64,000 bases of DNA from Dysgonomonas sp. HDW5A (GCF_011299555.1 NZ_CP049857.1:2852001-2916000); one strand, 5' to 3'; positions 18,155 through 27,501 are shown, numbered from the stretch's first letter. The notes: generated from the letters alone by a model not told the origin. Made by a program: numbers and translations.

Positions 18155-18174
18155 AAAGATTCTTTATAATAAAG

Positions 18175-18207
18175 AAACCTGCTCTTTTAAATAAAAAGAG
18201 CAGGTTT
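18175..18207 (+). terminator. Terminator downstream of the CPBP stump
   Basis: A 14-bp near-perfect stem AAACCTGCTCTTTT/AAAAGAGCAGGTTT with a short loop, followed by TTTT. It may also stop transcription of the small minus-strand gene at 18323. Confidence 0.85.
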
Positions 18208-18322
18208 GTATTTTATACACATTTATACACGTACTATTTGAGCGAATTCACACTGTTTATTGCTGATACTTCATGGTGACAATCAGCTATTGTTTTCGCA
18301 AATGAATAAGAAACATGACCAT

Positions 18323-18448
18323 TTAAATGAAATGAATGGCTATTTTCTTTTTCTTCTCTTGTTTCTTTTTTAGACCATACACTACCAATGCAGCAGTACC
18401 TGCTGCTATCGCCACCGAAACTAGTAATAGAGTTGTTTTTTTATCCAT
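18323..18448 (-). CDS. Small membrane protein of 41 residues
   Basis: ATG at 18448 to TAA at 18323 encodes MDKKTTLLLVSVAIAAGTAA then LVVYGLKKKQEKKKKIAIHF plus Ile. One transmembrane helix is followed by a strongly basic tail, a usual pattern for genuine small membrane proteins. The frame and composition support translation, but the protein is too short for a family call. Confidence 0.55.
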   Translation of the reverse strand: MDKKTTLLLVSVAIAAGTAALVVYGLKKKQEKKKKIAIHFI

Positions 18449-18768
18449 AATTTCTAATTAAGTAAAAGTTATACTTTAATGCGATGCTTTAAAGTTATCA
18501 CTTACAATCATAGTTATATCCGGATGGGTAATAAAAAGACTTATGACCTTATTGATCCATCCTTGTTGTAAAGGTACAAAAAAGAAACATATATTTCTAA
18601 TTTTAGACGTTGTTTAAATATCGGAAAAAGGCATAAATATTCAGAATTCGAAGCGAGAAACGGATAAAATAATTTTTGCCTCAGCCTACTCTTTCTTTTT
18701 TTTGATTAGTTGCAACCATCAGATTTTATTATCTTTACCTAAACTTGTATTAACTAAAATCTTAACCG
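18449..18768. other. Gene-free interval upstream of the DUF1080 gene
   Basis: No open frame or stable hairpin was seen. A degraded -7 box (TATCTTTA, 18729-18736) lies 33 nt before the next ATG, with TTG at 18710-18712 at a rather short 16-nt spacing. Confidence 0.5.
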
Positions 18769-20058
18769 ATGAAAATTATTTCGAAAAAGACAGCTTTAAA
18801 AAGCATGTTTGTTCTGAGTATTGCAGCTTCGGCATTATTTACTTCCTGCGGAGCTAAAGAGCAAAATACATTAACAAAACAAGAGATTGCCGATGGATGG
18901 GAGCTTTTGTTTGATGGTAAAACAATGGCCGGATGGCGTGACTACAACGGTACCGACCTTACTCAGCCTTGGCATGTAGTGGATGGATGCATTCAGGCAA
19001 AGGGTGATGGTAGCGATGCCAGCGGATACATTGTAACGGACAAACAGTATGAAAATTTCGAATTGTCTTGGGACTGGAAACTGTCGAAAGGTGGAAACAG
19101 TGGTATGATATATCACGTTGTAGAACGTCCTCAGTTTAATGTACCTTATGTAACGGGTCCCGAATACCAACTTATTGACGAACCTAATTTTCCTGAACCA
19201 TTGGAAGATTGGCAGAAGCTGGGAGTGGATTATGCAATGCATTTACCCGATACATCGTTGATGAAAGTAAATCCTTATGGAGAATGGAACAACTCTAAAA
19301 TAGTATTTGACAACGGTCATGTCGAACATTGGCTCAATGGTGTAAAAATCCTCGAATTTGAAGCTTGGACTGACGATTGGTTTGAACGTAAAAACAGTGG
19401 AAAGTGGGCGCATGCTCCTGAATACGGATTATCCAAAAAAGGTGTGATCTGTCTTCAAGACCATGGTTCGCCTGCATCGTTTCGAAATATCAAAATAAAA
19501 GAATTGCCTCGTAAAACGAAAGAGGTCAATTTGTTCAACGGAGTAGATCTTAAAGGCTGGGATAAATATGGTACCGAATTGTGGTATGTAAAAGACAGTC
19601 TGTTGATTTGCGAGAGTGGACCCGACAAGCAATACGGTTATTTGGCTACACGTGACTATTACGATGATTTTGACCTTACCGTAGAATTTAAGCAAGAGGC
19701 AGACGGTAATTCGGGAGTGTTTTTTAGATCTTTTGTTGCCGACACTGTTAAAGTAAACGGTTGGCAGGTAGAAGTTGCTCCAAAAGGACACGATACAGCC
19801 GGTATATATGAGTCGTACGGTCGTGGCTGGTTGGCACAGATACCCGATGAGAAAGAAACTATTCTGAAAGAAAACGATTGGAACACCATGCGCATAAAAG
19901 TACAGGGAGACAGTGTGACTACATGGCTCAATGGACAGGAAATGATCAGTCTGAAAGATGATAAAATAGGAGCGGGACAGGGACGTATTGCTCTGCAGAT
20001 TCATGATGGCGGAGGTATCAAGGTCTTGTGGCGTAATATGAAATTGAAGACGCTGTAA
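18769..20058 (+). CDS. Lipoprotein with two DUF1080 (3-keto-disaccharide hydrolase-type) domains
   Basis: This 429-residue protein has a lipobox (LFTSC, Cys about residue 27) and two concanavalin-like beta-sandwich DUF1080 domains. The first (about 40-243) has WELLFDGKTMAGW and GNSGMIYHV; the second (about 252-428) has NLFNGVDLKGW and GNSGVFFRS. DUF1080 members in Bacteroidetes are reported as 3-keto-glycoside hydrolases. Two domains in one protein is less usual than one. It likely acts at the cell surface or periplasm on glycosides. No GMC/Gfo oxidoreductase partner is adjacent, so pathway placement is uncertain. Confidence 0.88.
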   Translation: MKIISKKTALKSMFVLSIAASALFTSCGAKEQNTLTKQEIADGWELLFDGKTMAGWRDYNGTDLTQPWHVVDGCIQAKGDGSDASGYIVTDKQYENFELSWDWKLSKGGNSGMIYHVVERPQFNVPYVTGPEYQLIDEPNFPEPLEDWQKLGVDYAMHLPDTSLMKVNPYGEWNNSKIVFDNGHVEHWLNGVKILEFEAWTDDWFERKNSGKWAHAPEYGLSKKGVICLQDHGSPASFRNIKIKELPRKTKEVNLFNGVDLKGWDKYGTELWYVKDSLLICESGPDKQYGYLATRDYYDDFDLTVEFKQEADGNSGVFFRSFVADTVKVNGWQVEVAPKGHDTAGIYESYGRGWLAQIPDEKETILKENDWNTMRIKVQGDSVTTWLNGQEMISLKDDKIGAGQGRIALQIHDGGGIKVLWRNMKLKTL

Positions 20059-20092
20059 TTTAGTATTATCAAGTAAAAATATAAAAGAGGTC

Positions 20093-20115
20093 GCTTCCGG
20101 AGTGATCTCTTTTTT
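20093..20115 (+). terminator. Terminator after the DUF1080 gene
   Basis: AAAAGAGGTC pairs with GATCTCTTTT (one G-T pair) around a short loop, followed by TT. Confidence 0.8.
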
Positions 20116-20143
20116 GCAGGTATATCTATTATCTGATAAAATG

Positions 20144-20175
20144 TTGCTTGTTTCTCCATACATTTTGTATTTTTG
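20144..20175 (+). promoter_or_regulatory. Promoter of the patatin gene
   Basis: TTG at 20144-20146 and TATTTTTG at 20168-20175 are 21 nt apart. The -7 box overlaps an upstream in-frame TTG, so translation must begin at the ATG at 20191. Confidence 0.6.
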
Positions 20176-20190
20176 TATCTATTCGACACT

Positions 20191-21051
20191 ATGATAACTA
20201 AAGAATCAAAATCAGCAAAATTAGATATAGCCAACATGGGGCTTGTACTCGAAGGAGGGGCATTGAGAGGTGTCTTTACCTGTGGGGTACTTGATTGGAT
20301 GATGGATAACGATATCCGTTTTCCGTATGTGATAGGCGTGTCGGCCGGAGCGTGCAACGGAGCATCCTATGTTTCGGGGCAACGGGGCAGGGCTCGCTAC
20401 AGTAATATCGAATTGTTGGATAAGTTTCAATACATAGGCTTGAAGCATTACCTGAAAAAAGGCAACTTTTTGGACTTCGATTTGCTGTTTGATGATTTTC
20501 CAAATCGAATATTACCTTTCGATTTTGATGCGTATGCATCTGCGGGAATCTGTTTTGAGATGATTGTCAGCAGTTGTCTAACAGGAGAGGCAGAGTATAT
20601 GGAAGAGTATTCGGATCACGAGCGGCTATTACAAATACTGAAGGCTTCGAGCAGTATGCCTTTATTCTCTCCCGTATGTTATGTTGATGGTACTCCTATG
20701 TTAGACGGTGGTGTGTGTGATTCTATCCCTGTTGAGCGTTGTTTGACAAAAGGATATGATAAAATGCTGGTGATACTGACTCGTAATGCAGGTTATCGTA
20801 AAAAAGAGGCCGGATTGAAACTACCCCGTTTCTTTTATAAAAAATATCCCGAAATGCGTAATGCGATCAATCGTCGCAACGAAATATACAATCAGCAGCT
20901 CGAGCGTGTCGAAGAATTAGAACAGCAAGGCAAGGCTATCGTTATAAGACCGATTGAGCCTATGACTATCAATAGGATAGAGAAAAACACAAACGTATTG
21001 ATTCATTTTTACAATCATGGTTACGAATGTGCAAAGCTGATGCTAGGATAA
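20191..21051 (+). CDS. Patatin-like phospholipase
   Basis: From ATG 20191 the protein is 286 residues. It has the patatin motifs: oxyanion-hole region EGGALRGVF, the GVSAG nucleophile elbow with Ser51, and DGGVCDSIP with Asp172 completing the Ser-Asp dyad. No signal peptide is seen, so it is probably cytoplasmic or peripheral, like E. coli YjjU. Such enzymes hydrolyse acyl esters of phospholipids or related lipids. A longer TTG start at 20173 is rejected because it overlaps the promoter. Confidence 0.9.
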   Translation: MITKESKSAKLDIANMGLVLEGGALRGVFTCGVLDWMMDNDIRFPYVIGVSAGACNGASYVSGQRGRARYSNIELLDKFQYIGLKHYLKKGNFLDFDLLFDDFPNRILPFDFDAYASAGICFEMIVSSCLTGEAEYMEEYSDHERLLQILKASSSMPLFSPVCYVDGTPMLDGGVCDSIPVERCLTKGYDKMLVILTRNAGYRKKEAGLKLPRFFYKKYPEMRNAINRRNEIYNQQLERVEELEQQGKAIVIRPIEPMTINRIEKNTNVLIHFYNHGYECAKLMLG

Positions 21052-21064
21052 TAAAGTCTTGATT

Positions 21065-21304
21065 TTATGTGTTGTGTGGCATCATAGATACAATAAACTT
21101 CATATACAGAGCCATGCATCCTAATAATACCAATAGTTTGAAGCCTGTAACAGCTATAATCAGGCCGGCTATCTTGAAACCTCTTTTTTCCTTCGCAAAA
21201 CCCAAAATAAGAACTACTATACCTGCCAGTAGAATAATACTGAATGGTATGGCATAAACCATTAAAATAGAGTTTAGCATCTCCAGGCTGTTGTTACTAT
21301 CCAT
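21065..21304 (-). CDS. Small two-helix membrane protein (paralogue 1)
   Basis: This 79-residue protein has two to three hydrophobic segments separated by a FAKEKRG loop. It is clearly related to the neighbour at 21396: both have NxILMVY near the start, a G(F/Y)AKEK loop and a similar second helix. The family is unrecognised. The pair probably arose by duplication and may form a hetero-oligomer in the membrane. Confidence 0.65.
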   Translation of the reverse strand: MDSNNSLEMLNSILMVYAIPFSIILLAGIVVLILGFAKEKRGFKIAGLIIAVTGFKLLVLLGCMALYMKFIVSMMPHNT

Positions 21305-21395
21305 AATAGAACGAATTATAAGATTTTATGATAACGATTTTTACTGAAAATATCGATGTCTGAATGCATTCCTGCGGATTCATCCTTTAGTTATT

Positions 21396-21617
21396 TTATG
21401 ACAAAGAAATTATAAAATTAAAATACAGAGCTATTGCTAACTCTATGAGCAATAACTGAAAACCGATTGCTACGATAACAAAGCCTGCCAGTTTTAATAC
21501 TTTTTTTTCTTTAGCATATCCGAGTACAGTTACAATTATTCCTGCTATAAGGAGTAAAAAAACGGGAACCGAATAAACCATCAATATGGTGTTTGAGACT
21601 TCAATATCGTGATTCAT
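21396..21617 (-). CDS. Small two-helix membrane protein (paralogue 2)
   Basis: This 73-residue protein is the companion of 21065-21304, with the same NTILMVYSVPVF opening and GYAKEKK loop. It lies upstream of its paralogue on the minus strand with a 91-nt gap. No function can be assigned. Confidence 0.65.
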   Translation of the reverse strand: MNHDIEVSNTILMVYSVPVFLLLIAGIIVTVLGYAKEKKVLKLAGFVIVAIGFQLLLIELAIALYFNFIISLS

Positions 21618-21665
21618 AAGTAAAAGAAACTGTTTAGTTAGACGTTGTTCTGAATGTTATTTATT

Positions 21666-22088
21666 TTATAACTTTTTCTCGAAAAATCTTTGAATGTGAG
21701 TGTATCCCTGTCGTTCGTAAAAACGATGGGCATCGCTGCGATGTGCCATGCTGAATACATTTATATGGTCACAACCTTTTTCGAGGGCAACCTGACAGGC
21801 TTTTTCTTCGAGTTGGCGACCAATACCTTTGCTGCGTATATTGCTGTCGACAACAAAATATCCTATCTCGCAGAAGTTTTTTTCGAAAGCCAGTTGTATC
21901 GAAAAATGAAGTGTAATAAAACCTACAATCTGGTTTTTATCTTCATATACATATACTGCATCCCCCATACTATTTAATAGGAGTTCGAGCTTATCTTGTA
22001 CGTGTTTTGTTGTCAATGGGTAGCCCAATTGCTCCAACATATCTCTGATGGCTTGACTATCAGTTATCTCTGCATTTCTGATGGGCAT
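21666..22088 (-). CDS. GNAT-family N-acetyltransferase
   Basis: The ATG at 22088 gives 140 residues (MPIRNAEITDSQAIRDMLEQ), the natural start of a GNAT fold. The acetyl-CoA site is SNIRSKGIGRQLEEKA, and the last strands contain GCDHINVFSMAHRSDAHRFY and GYTHIQRFFEKKL. A 39-residue upstream extension is not GNAT-like and is rejected. Substrate unknown. Confidence 0.85.
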   Translation of the reverse strand: MPIRNAEITDSQAIRDMLEQLGYPLTTKHVQDKLELLLNSMGDAVYVYEDKNQIVGFITLHFSIQLAFEKNFCEIGYFVVDSNIRSKGIGRQLEEKACQVALEKGCDHINVFSMAHRSDAHRFYERQGYTHIQRFFEKKL

Positions 22089-22193
22089 AAGCTTTTGTTC
22101 TGTTATATATCGAATTGTAAATATAATTTTTTTCGTTGGTATTTCCTGCTTATTCCGTAATAAAGAAAGCAGAGAAAAGAACTCTGCTAAATC

Positions 22194-22224
22194 TTGACAT
22201 TTCAAAATTATTTTGTTATATTTG
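22194..22224 (+). promoter_or_regulatory. Strong promoter with long leader, upstream of the Dps-like gene
   Basis: TTG at 22194-22196 and TATATTTG at 22217-22224 are 20 nt apart. The next large gene begins at 22461, so the leader would be about 230 nt. Its first ATG (22230) opens a 26-codon hydrophobic frame. Confidence 0.7.
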
Positions 22225-22460
22225 TCTATATGGTAGTAAAAGCAGTATTCTCATCTATGAATATTATGGCATTATCAATAAATTTGATGTTTTTAGCGAT
22301 CTGTCTGTAACCTTTTGTTCTTTAGAGAAGTATATGCTGAATGTGTTTTTGTCGTTTCGCGATCAAGGTAAATTAACAAATGAAAATGCGTTTTTTATGA
22401 ACAAATCTATCCGCAGAACGTTTTATAAGTAATAAATATAAACAATTAAATCAATAAATT

Positions 22461-22874
22461 ATGAGTACTACAACAGCAAAAGAAAAGGCAGTAAAAGGAC
22501 TTAACGGTTCAGCTGCTGAAGTAGGTGCATTTTTAGGAAAAGTGGTTTCTTTCAATAACAGTCTTAAATTATATCACTGGCATGTAACAGGTGCTGGTAG
22601 TTATGCTAAACATATTGCATTAGACCAAGCTTTAGAAGGTTTAACGGAAGCTACCGATCGTTTGGTTGAAACTACATATGCTATGGCAGGCGATATTACT
22701 ATCGTTATTCCTGAAACTAAAAATCCGGCAGATATTGTAAATCATGTATGTGGATTTTATGATGTGGTTGAAGATGCACGTAAATATTTTTCAGAAGCAT
22801 TTACACAAGCAATTATCGATGACTATCATGAAGCTCTTCAACAATTGCTTTACAGATTGAAAAGATTACAATAA
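22461..22874 (+). CDS. Dps/ferritin-like protein (DUF5856 type)
   Basis: This 137-residue helical protein has the ferritin-like pattern LYHWHVTG followed by a conserved His and an acidic helix (LTEATDRLVETTYAMAGD). This matches short Dps-like proteins (DUF5856) common in Bacteroidetes. Such proteins bind iron or protect DNA from oxidants; iron ligands are plausible but not proven here. A palindrome GGTCTAAGACC follows 10 nt after the stop and a terminator at 22918. An unusually long leader precedes it. Confidence 0.8.
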   Translation: MSTTTAKEKAVKGLNGSAAEVGAFLGKVVSFNNSLKLYHWHVTGAGSYAKHIALDQALEGLTEATDRLVETTYAMAGDITIVIPETKNPADIVNHVCGFYDVVEDARKYFSEAFTQAIIDDYHEALQQLLYRLKRLQ

Positions 22875-22884
22875 TATTGAATCG

Positions 22885-22895
22885 GGTCTAAGACC
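22885..22895. repeat. Short palindrome GGTCTAAGACC
   Basis: A member of the AGGTCTnAGACCT family, lying 10 nt after the Dps-like stop codon and before the terminator. Confidence 0.65.
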
Positions 22896-22917
22896 TTATT
22901 TTAATTATTAAAATATA

Positions 22918-22958
22918 AACAGTTGGCTTCTCCTAAGGGGGAGGTCAATTGTTTTTTT
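22918..22958 (+). terminator. Terminator of the Dps-like gene
   Basis: An imperfect stem around CTCC/GGAG with outer AACA/TGTT pairing, then TTTTTTT. Confidence 0.75.
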
Positions 22959-23072
22959 ATATATCCGGTTTGTAGTGTTAATGTTTATTTAAAAACAGGC
23001 TGACCATCATCTATTTTGAGTTGTAGTTTGTTTTATCGAGACATTCCATAAACATTATTAAATGTATTGATT

Positions 23073-23723
23073 ATGAAAAATATTGTATTGATTGGAGCCA
23101 GTGGTTTTGTTGGGTCTGCACTTCTTAAAGAAGCACTAGACCGTGGATACGCTGTAAAAGCAGTAGTGCGTAACCCCGAAAAAGTAAAAGTTGAAAACAA
23201 ACATCTTCAACTTATAAAAGCAGATGTAACCGATGTGAAAAAGCTGGAAGAAATAGTAAAAGGAGCCGATGCTATTATAAGTGCATACAATCCGGGGTGG
23301 AGTAATCCTTCTATTTATGATGATACACTTAAAGGATACAGGGCGATAATAGATGCAGCGAAACACGCAGGAGTATTGCGTTTGCAGGTTGTTGGCGGAG
23401 CAGGAAGCTTGTTGGTAGCACCGGGTAAAACGGTATTGCAATCGGGAGTTATACCCGATGCCATCAAACCCGGAGTAGAATCGTTGGCTAAGGTATTGAC
23501 CGATTATCTACTACCCGAAAAACAATTGGACTGGGTGTTCTTTTCTCCTGCGGGGACTATAGAGCCGGGCGAAAGGACTGCCAATTACCGTTTGGGAAAG
23601 GACTATTTGATTGTTGACGAAAAAGGTAACAGTAAAATATCGGTTGAAGATTATGCTAAAGCCATGTTAGATGAATTAGAGACTCCTAAACATCATCGCG
23701 AGCGTTTTACAATTGGATATTAA
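23073..23723 (+). CDS. NAD(P)-binding atypical SDR protein
   Basis: The ATG at 23073 gives 216 residues; an in-frame TTG two codons earlier is less likely. The N-terminus is a classic Rossmann motif (IGASGFVGSALLKEAL) followed by IKADVTD and ADAIISAYNPG. This fits the atypical short-chain dehydrogenase family of NAD(P)H-binding (NmrA/YwnB-like) proteins with sensor or reductase roles. No catalytic YxxxK is seen. It is a single-gene unit with a terminator at 23751. Confidence 0.85.
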   Translation: MKNIVLIGASGFVGSALLKEALDRGYAVKAVVRNPEKVKVENKHLQLIKADVTDVKKLEEIVKGADAIISAYNPGWSNPSIYDDTLKGYRAIIDAAKHAGVLRLQVVGGAGSLLVAPGKTVLQSGVIPDAIKPGVESLAKVLTDYLLPEKQLDWVFFSPAGTIEPGERTANYRLGKDYLIVDEKGNSKISVEDYAKAMLDELETPKHHRERFTIGY

Positions 23724-23750
23724 ATATTCATTATATATTGTATAGAGAAA

Positions 23751-23792
23751 GAAGTGCATATCAACTAAGAATAGAAATATGCACTTTTTTAT
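23751..23792 (+). terminator. Terminator of the NAD(P)-binding gene
   Basis: AAGTGCATA/TATGCACTT stem followed by TTTTTT. Confidence 0.8.
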
Positions 23793-23812
23793 TTCGAATT
23801 TTTCGAGAAAAC

Positions 23813-23841
23813 TTGATAATCAAAAATATTGATTATATTTG
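23813..23841 (+). promoter_or_regulatory. Promoter upstream of the AG tract
   Basis: TTG at 23813-23815 and TATATTTG at 23834-23841, with an 18-nt gap. Transcription would start near 23848 and run through the AG tract. Confidence 0.65.
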
Positions 23842-23870
23842 CCTCTCTAATAGTAAGCATTGATAAGAAA

Positions 23871-24421
<551 letters not shown>

Positions 24422-24447
24422 CAAGAGCACTAAATAATTTAAAAAAT

Positions 24448-27051
24448 ATGAAAAGAAAAATTTTATCTATCGGAGTTTTACTTCTAACGGGTGGAATAAC
24501 ATATGCACAAGTAGGTATAAATACCGAAGATCCTAAAGCAACATTGGATGTGATGCCTACCACTACGGGAGCGTCAACGGCTGAAGGATTTATTGCACCC
24601 CGATTGACACGTACTCAAATAATAAGTAAGGATACACAATACGCATTACCTCAAACGGGTACAATTGTATATGTTACAGACTTATCGGGATCTACAACGA
24701 CCAAGACAGCAAAGATAACTCAGATAGGTTATTACTATTTCGACGGAACTTTGTGGCAGCCATTTACCTCTTCTGCTGTAGCCAGTTCAAATCCATGGTA
24801 CAAAGTGGGGACTGCACTGCCGTCGACATTGAATACCGATGATTCGTACCTGACAGCTAAAACGGTTATTGGTGGAAATACCATTGCTTCTATCAACGGA
24901 GGAACAAACAATGCTCAACTCACAGTAGTGGGAGAGGATGCTGTCATTAATGGCATAACTGTAGGGAAAGGTTCGGGTGGAGCAAGCTCTAGCACCGCAG
25001 TGGGTGCCTCGGCATTAGAATCTGTCAGTTCATCCGGTAGTTTAAATACAGCAGTGGGGTCGCAAGCGATGCAGTATGCAGCAACAACTTCGGGTAGCAA
25101 TACCGCAATAGGGGCTGCTGCATTGCGGGGTACTGCATCTAACTCATTTTCGGGAAACACGGCAGTTGGTAATGGTGCTATCCAATTAGTAACTAGCGGA
25201 AGTCAAAATACAGCTATGGGCTCTGTTGCTCTTTTTAGAAACACATCGGGTAATAACAATACCGCAATAGGATGGAACGCTTTGCTAAACAATTCAGCAG
25301 GGAATTATAATACAGCTTTAGGTTCTTCGGCATTATTAAGAACTACAGCCTCTGATAATATTGGGATAGGTTTAAATGCCGGTTCTGATTTAACAACAGG
25401 AGGCAACAATCTTATTATAGGAACAAATGCGCAAGCCCCTACTGCTACAGCCAGTAACCAGATGAATATTGGTAATGCTCTATTTGGAATTACAAGCACA
25501 TCCAACTCTACTCCCGGACGTGTGAGTATCGGTAAAACAGCTCCTGCATCAGGCGTATATTTAGACGTAGCCGGGTTAACTCAAATAACTGGAGCCAATA
25601 CATTGAGATATGTAGATGGAAATCAGGCAGCAGGAAAGGTTTTGGTGTCTGATGCGTCTGGTAATGCTTCGTGGGGTACATTACCTGCTGCTACTGTAAC
25701 TACTGCCAATAATGGTTTGACAATGAACGGAACAACTACTCAATTGGGAGGTGCTTTGACCCAAGCCACAAGCATTACAGGAGCAAGTCGACTGACATTA
25801 GCTACCCCGACTACCGTATCGGGAGCACTTCAAATAAGTAGCGGTACTCCCGGAGCGGGTAGGGTGTTAACATCCGATGCCAGCGGAAATGCTTCGTGGG
25901 GTACATTACCTGCTGCTACTGTAACTACTGCCAATAATGGTTTGACAATAAACGGTACAACTACTCAATTAGGAGGAGCTTTGACCCAAGCGACAAATAT
26001 CACGGGAGCAAGTCGACTGACATTAGCTACCCCGACTACCGTATCGGGAGCACTTCAAATAAGCAGTGGTACTCCCGGAGCGGGTAGGGTGTTAACATCC
26101 GATGCCAGCGGAAATGCTACGTGGGTTGCACCTACTGTAACTACTGCCAATAATGGTTTGACAATGAACGGAACAACTACTCAATTGGGAGGTGCTTTGA
26201 CCCAAGCCACAAGCATCACTGGAGCAAGTCGACTGACTTTAGCTACCCCGACTACCGTATCGGGAGCACTTCAAATAAGCAGTGGTACTCCAGGGGCTGG
26301 TAGGGTGTTAACATCCGATGCCAGCGGAAATGCTTCGTGGGGTACATTACCTGCTGCTACTGTAACTACTGCTAACAATGGTTTGACAATGAACGGAACA
26401 ACTACTCAATTGGGAGGTGCTTTGACCCAAGCTACAAATATCACGGGAGCAAGCCGACTGACTTTAGCTACCCCGACTACCGTATCGGGAGCACTTCAAA
26501 TAAGCAGTGGTACTCCAGGGGCTGGTAAAATATTAACATCGGATGCCAGCGGTAATGCTTCGTGGACTCAGCCAAACATACTTAAATCTCCCTTGTTTCC
26601 GTCTTCCAGTGGAACATCTTATAATGGACCTTTAGGACCAAATATTAATAGTGGAATAAGTGTAACTTTACCTGCCAATTCAACGTGGATTATACATCTA
26701 GAACAATTGATCCGATTTAACAGGGCTTTGAAAACATACCAATCCGGTGGCAATATATTGAGTGAGGGAATATGGTTAAGATTCAATTGGTCCGACACTC
26801 CGACAGGATCTGGATCTGGGGATATTACTGCTGGAAAGTTAATTTCTGTAGCTTGTTATCCGGGTCCTAATTATCATTTACTTATTGGTGATTCGGTTAT
26901 TAGAAATACTTCAGCGTCAAGCAAAACCTACTACTTAACAACATCAGTTGTTGATTCAAATGGTTTAGATCCTAGTAGCCCGATTACTTTTAATGGATTG
27001 TTTTTTGGATGGAGCGAAAATACGCTATTTGCAATTCCTGCAAATAATTAA
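24448..27051 (+). CDS. Large repeat-rich surface protein, YadA-head-like and tandem repeats
   Basis: This 867-residue secreted protein starts with a signal peptide and QVGINTEDPKATLDV. Residues about 180-300 contain at least seven head-like motifs (NTAVGSQAM, NTAIGAAAL, NTAMGSVAL, NTAIGWNAL, NTALGSSAL), as in YadA-type adhesin heads. Residues about 417-707 are four near-identical repeats of 75 codons (one of 72). The last ~155 residues form a distinct C-terminal domain. It is likely a fibrous adhesin or surface fibre. The nearly identical DNA repeats allow copy-number change by recombination. The AG tract upstream suggests switchable expression; this is inference. Confidence 0.85.
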   Translation: MKRKILSIGVLLLTGGITYAQVGINTEDPKATLDVMPTTTGASTAEGFIAPRLTRTQIISKDTQYALPQTGTIVYVTDLSGSTTTKTAKITQIGYYYFDGTLWQPFTSSAVASSNPWYKVGTALPSTLNTDDSYLTAKTVIGGNTIASINGGTNNAQLTVVGEDAVINGITVGKGSGGASSSTAVGASALESVSSSGSLNTAVGSQAMQYAATTSGSNTAIGAAALRGTASNSFSGNTAVGNGAIQLVTSGSQNTAMGSVALFRNTSGNNNTAIGWNALLNNSAGNYNTALGSSALLRTTASDNIGIGLNAGSDLTTGGNNLIIGTNAQAPTATASNQMNIGNALFGITSTSNSTPGRVSIGKTAPASGVYLDVAGLTQITGANTLRYVDGNQAAGKVLVSDASGNASWGTLPAATVTTANNGLTMNGTTTQLGGALTQATSITGASRLTLATPTTVSGALQISSGTPGAGRVLTSDASGNASWGTLPAATVTTANNGLTINGTTTQLGGALTQATNITGASRLTLATPTTVSGALQISSGTPGAGRVLTSDASGNATWVAPTVTTANNGLTMNGTTTQLGGALTQATSITGASRLTLATPTTVSGALQISSGTPGAGRVLTSDASGNASWGTLPAATVTTANNGLTMNGTTTQLGGALTQATNITGASRLTLATPTTVSGALQISSGTPGAGKILTSDASGNASWTQPNILKSPLFPSSSGTSYNGPLGPNINSGISVTLPANSTWIIHLEQLIRFNRALKTYQSGGNILSEGIWLRFNWSDTPTGSGSGDITAGKLISVACYPGPNYHLLIGDSVIRNTSASSKTYYLTTSVVDSNGLDPSSPITFNGLFFGWSENTLFAIPANN
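25696..26568 (+). repeat. Four tandem 225-bp repeats inside the surface-protein gene
   Basis: Units start at 25696, 25921, 26137 and 26362 (225, 216, 225 and about 207 bp), each opening GTAACTACTGC and encoding NNGLT(M/I)NGTTTQLGGALTQA and GRVLTSDASGNASW. The 216-bp unit lacks three codons (WVAPT instead of WGTLPAAT). Identity between units is very high, indicating recent expansion or gene conversion. Confidence 0.95.
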
Positions 27052-27083
27052 TTTATAGAATTAGGCTCTGTCCTTTAATTTAG

Positions 27084-27128
27084 ATAAAGCTGATAGTTTG
27101 CAATTAATTATCAGCTTTATTTTTTTTC
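27084..27128 (+). terminator. Terminator of the surface-protein gene
   Basis: Perfect 12-bp stem ATAAAGCTGATA/TATCAGCTTTAT followed by eight T. Confidence 0.92.
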
Positions 27129-27166
27129 GTAAATCAGATTATATGACAATAAAATCGGTATAAGAT

Positions 27167-27424
27167 ATGAGAGATCTATTTCTTTTTATAGGTATAGGAG
27201 TTTTTGCCGGATTTGGTGCGTGGATAATTACTCGCCAAAATACTTATAAGCAATTATTGATTCGGATATTAGTTTCAGGCTTTGGATCATTAGGAGGAGG
27301 GTATGTTGCCAGAACTTTGAATTTTACACAGACCAACGATCTTTTTATAGCTAGTCTTGTTTTTTCAGTAATAGGAGCTATTCTTCCAATTCTTATTGTA
27401 TATCTATTGAAAATTAATGATTAA
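27167..27424 (+). CDS. Small membrane protein, unrecognised
   Basis: This 85-residue protein has three predicted helices with small-residue motifs (GVFAGFGAWI and GFGSLGGGYVA). The glycine-rich helices recall the GlsB/YeaQ family of stress-related membrane proteins, but the match is weak. It starts 39 nt after the surface-protein terminator and appears to stand alone. Confidence 0.55.
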   Translation: MRDLFLFIGIGVFAGFGAWIITRQNTYKQLLIRILVSGFGSLGGGYVARTLNFTQTNDLFIASLVFSVIGAILPILIVYLLKIND

Positions 27425-27501
27425 AAACAATAGCCCAATTCTATTATAATGCCATGTCGTTTAATCAGAGATTAACACTGTAATTTTTTGATTTAGATGA
27501 A

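Noticed and set aside
23067-23072. TTG start for the NAD(P)-binding gene
   Set aside because: An ATG two codons later gives a usual Rossmann N-terminus; TTG is not needed.
25696-26568. The 225-bp tandem repeats as a CRISPR or mobile element
   Set aside because: They are in frame in a secreted protein and encode matching amino-acid repeats without spacers.
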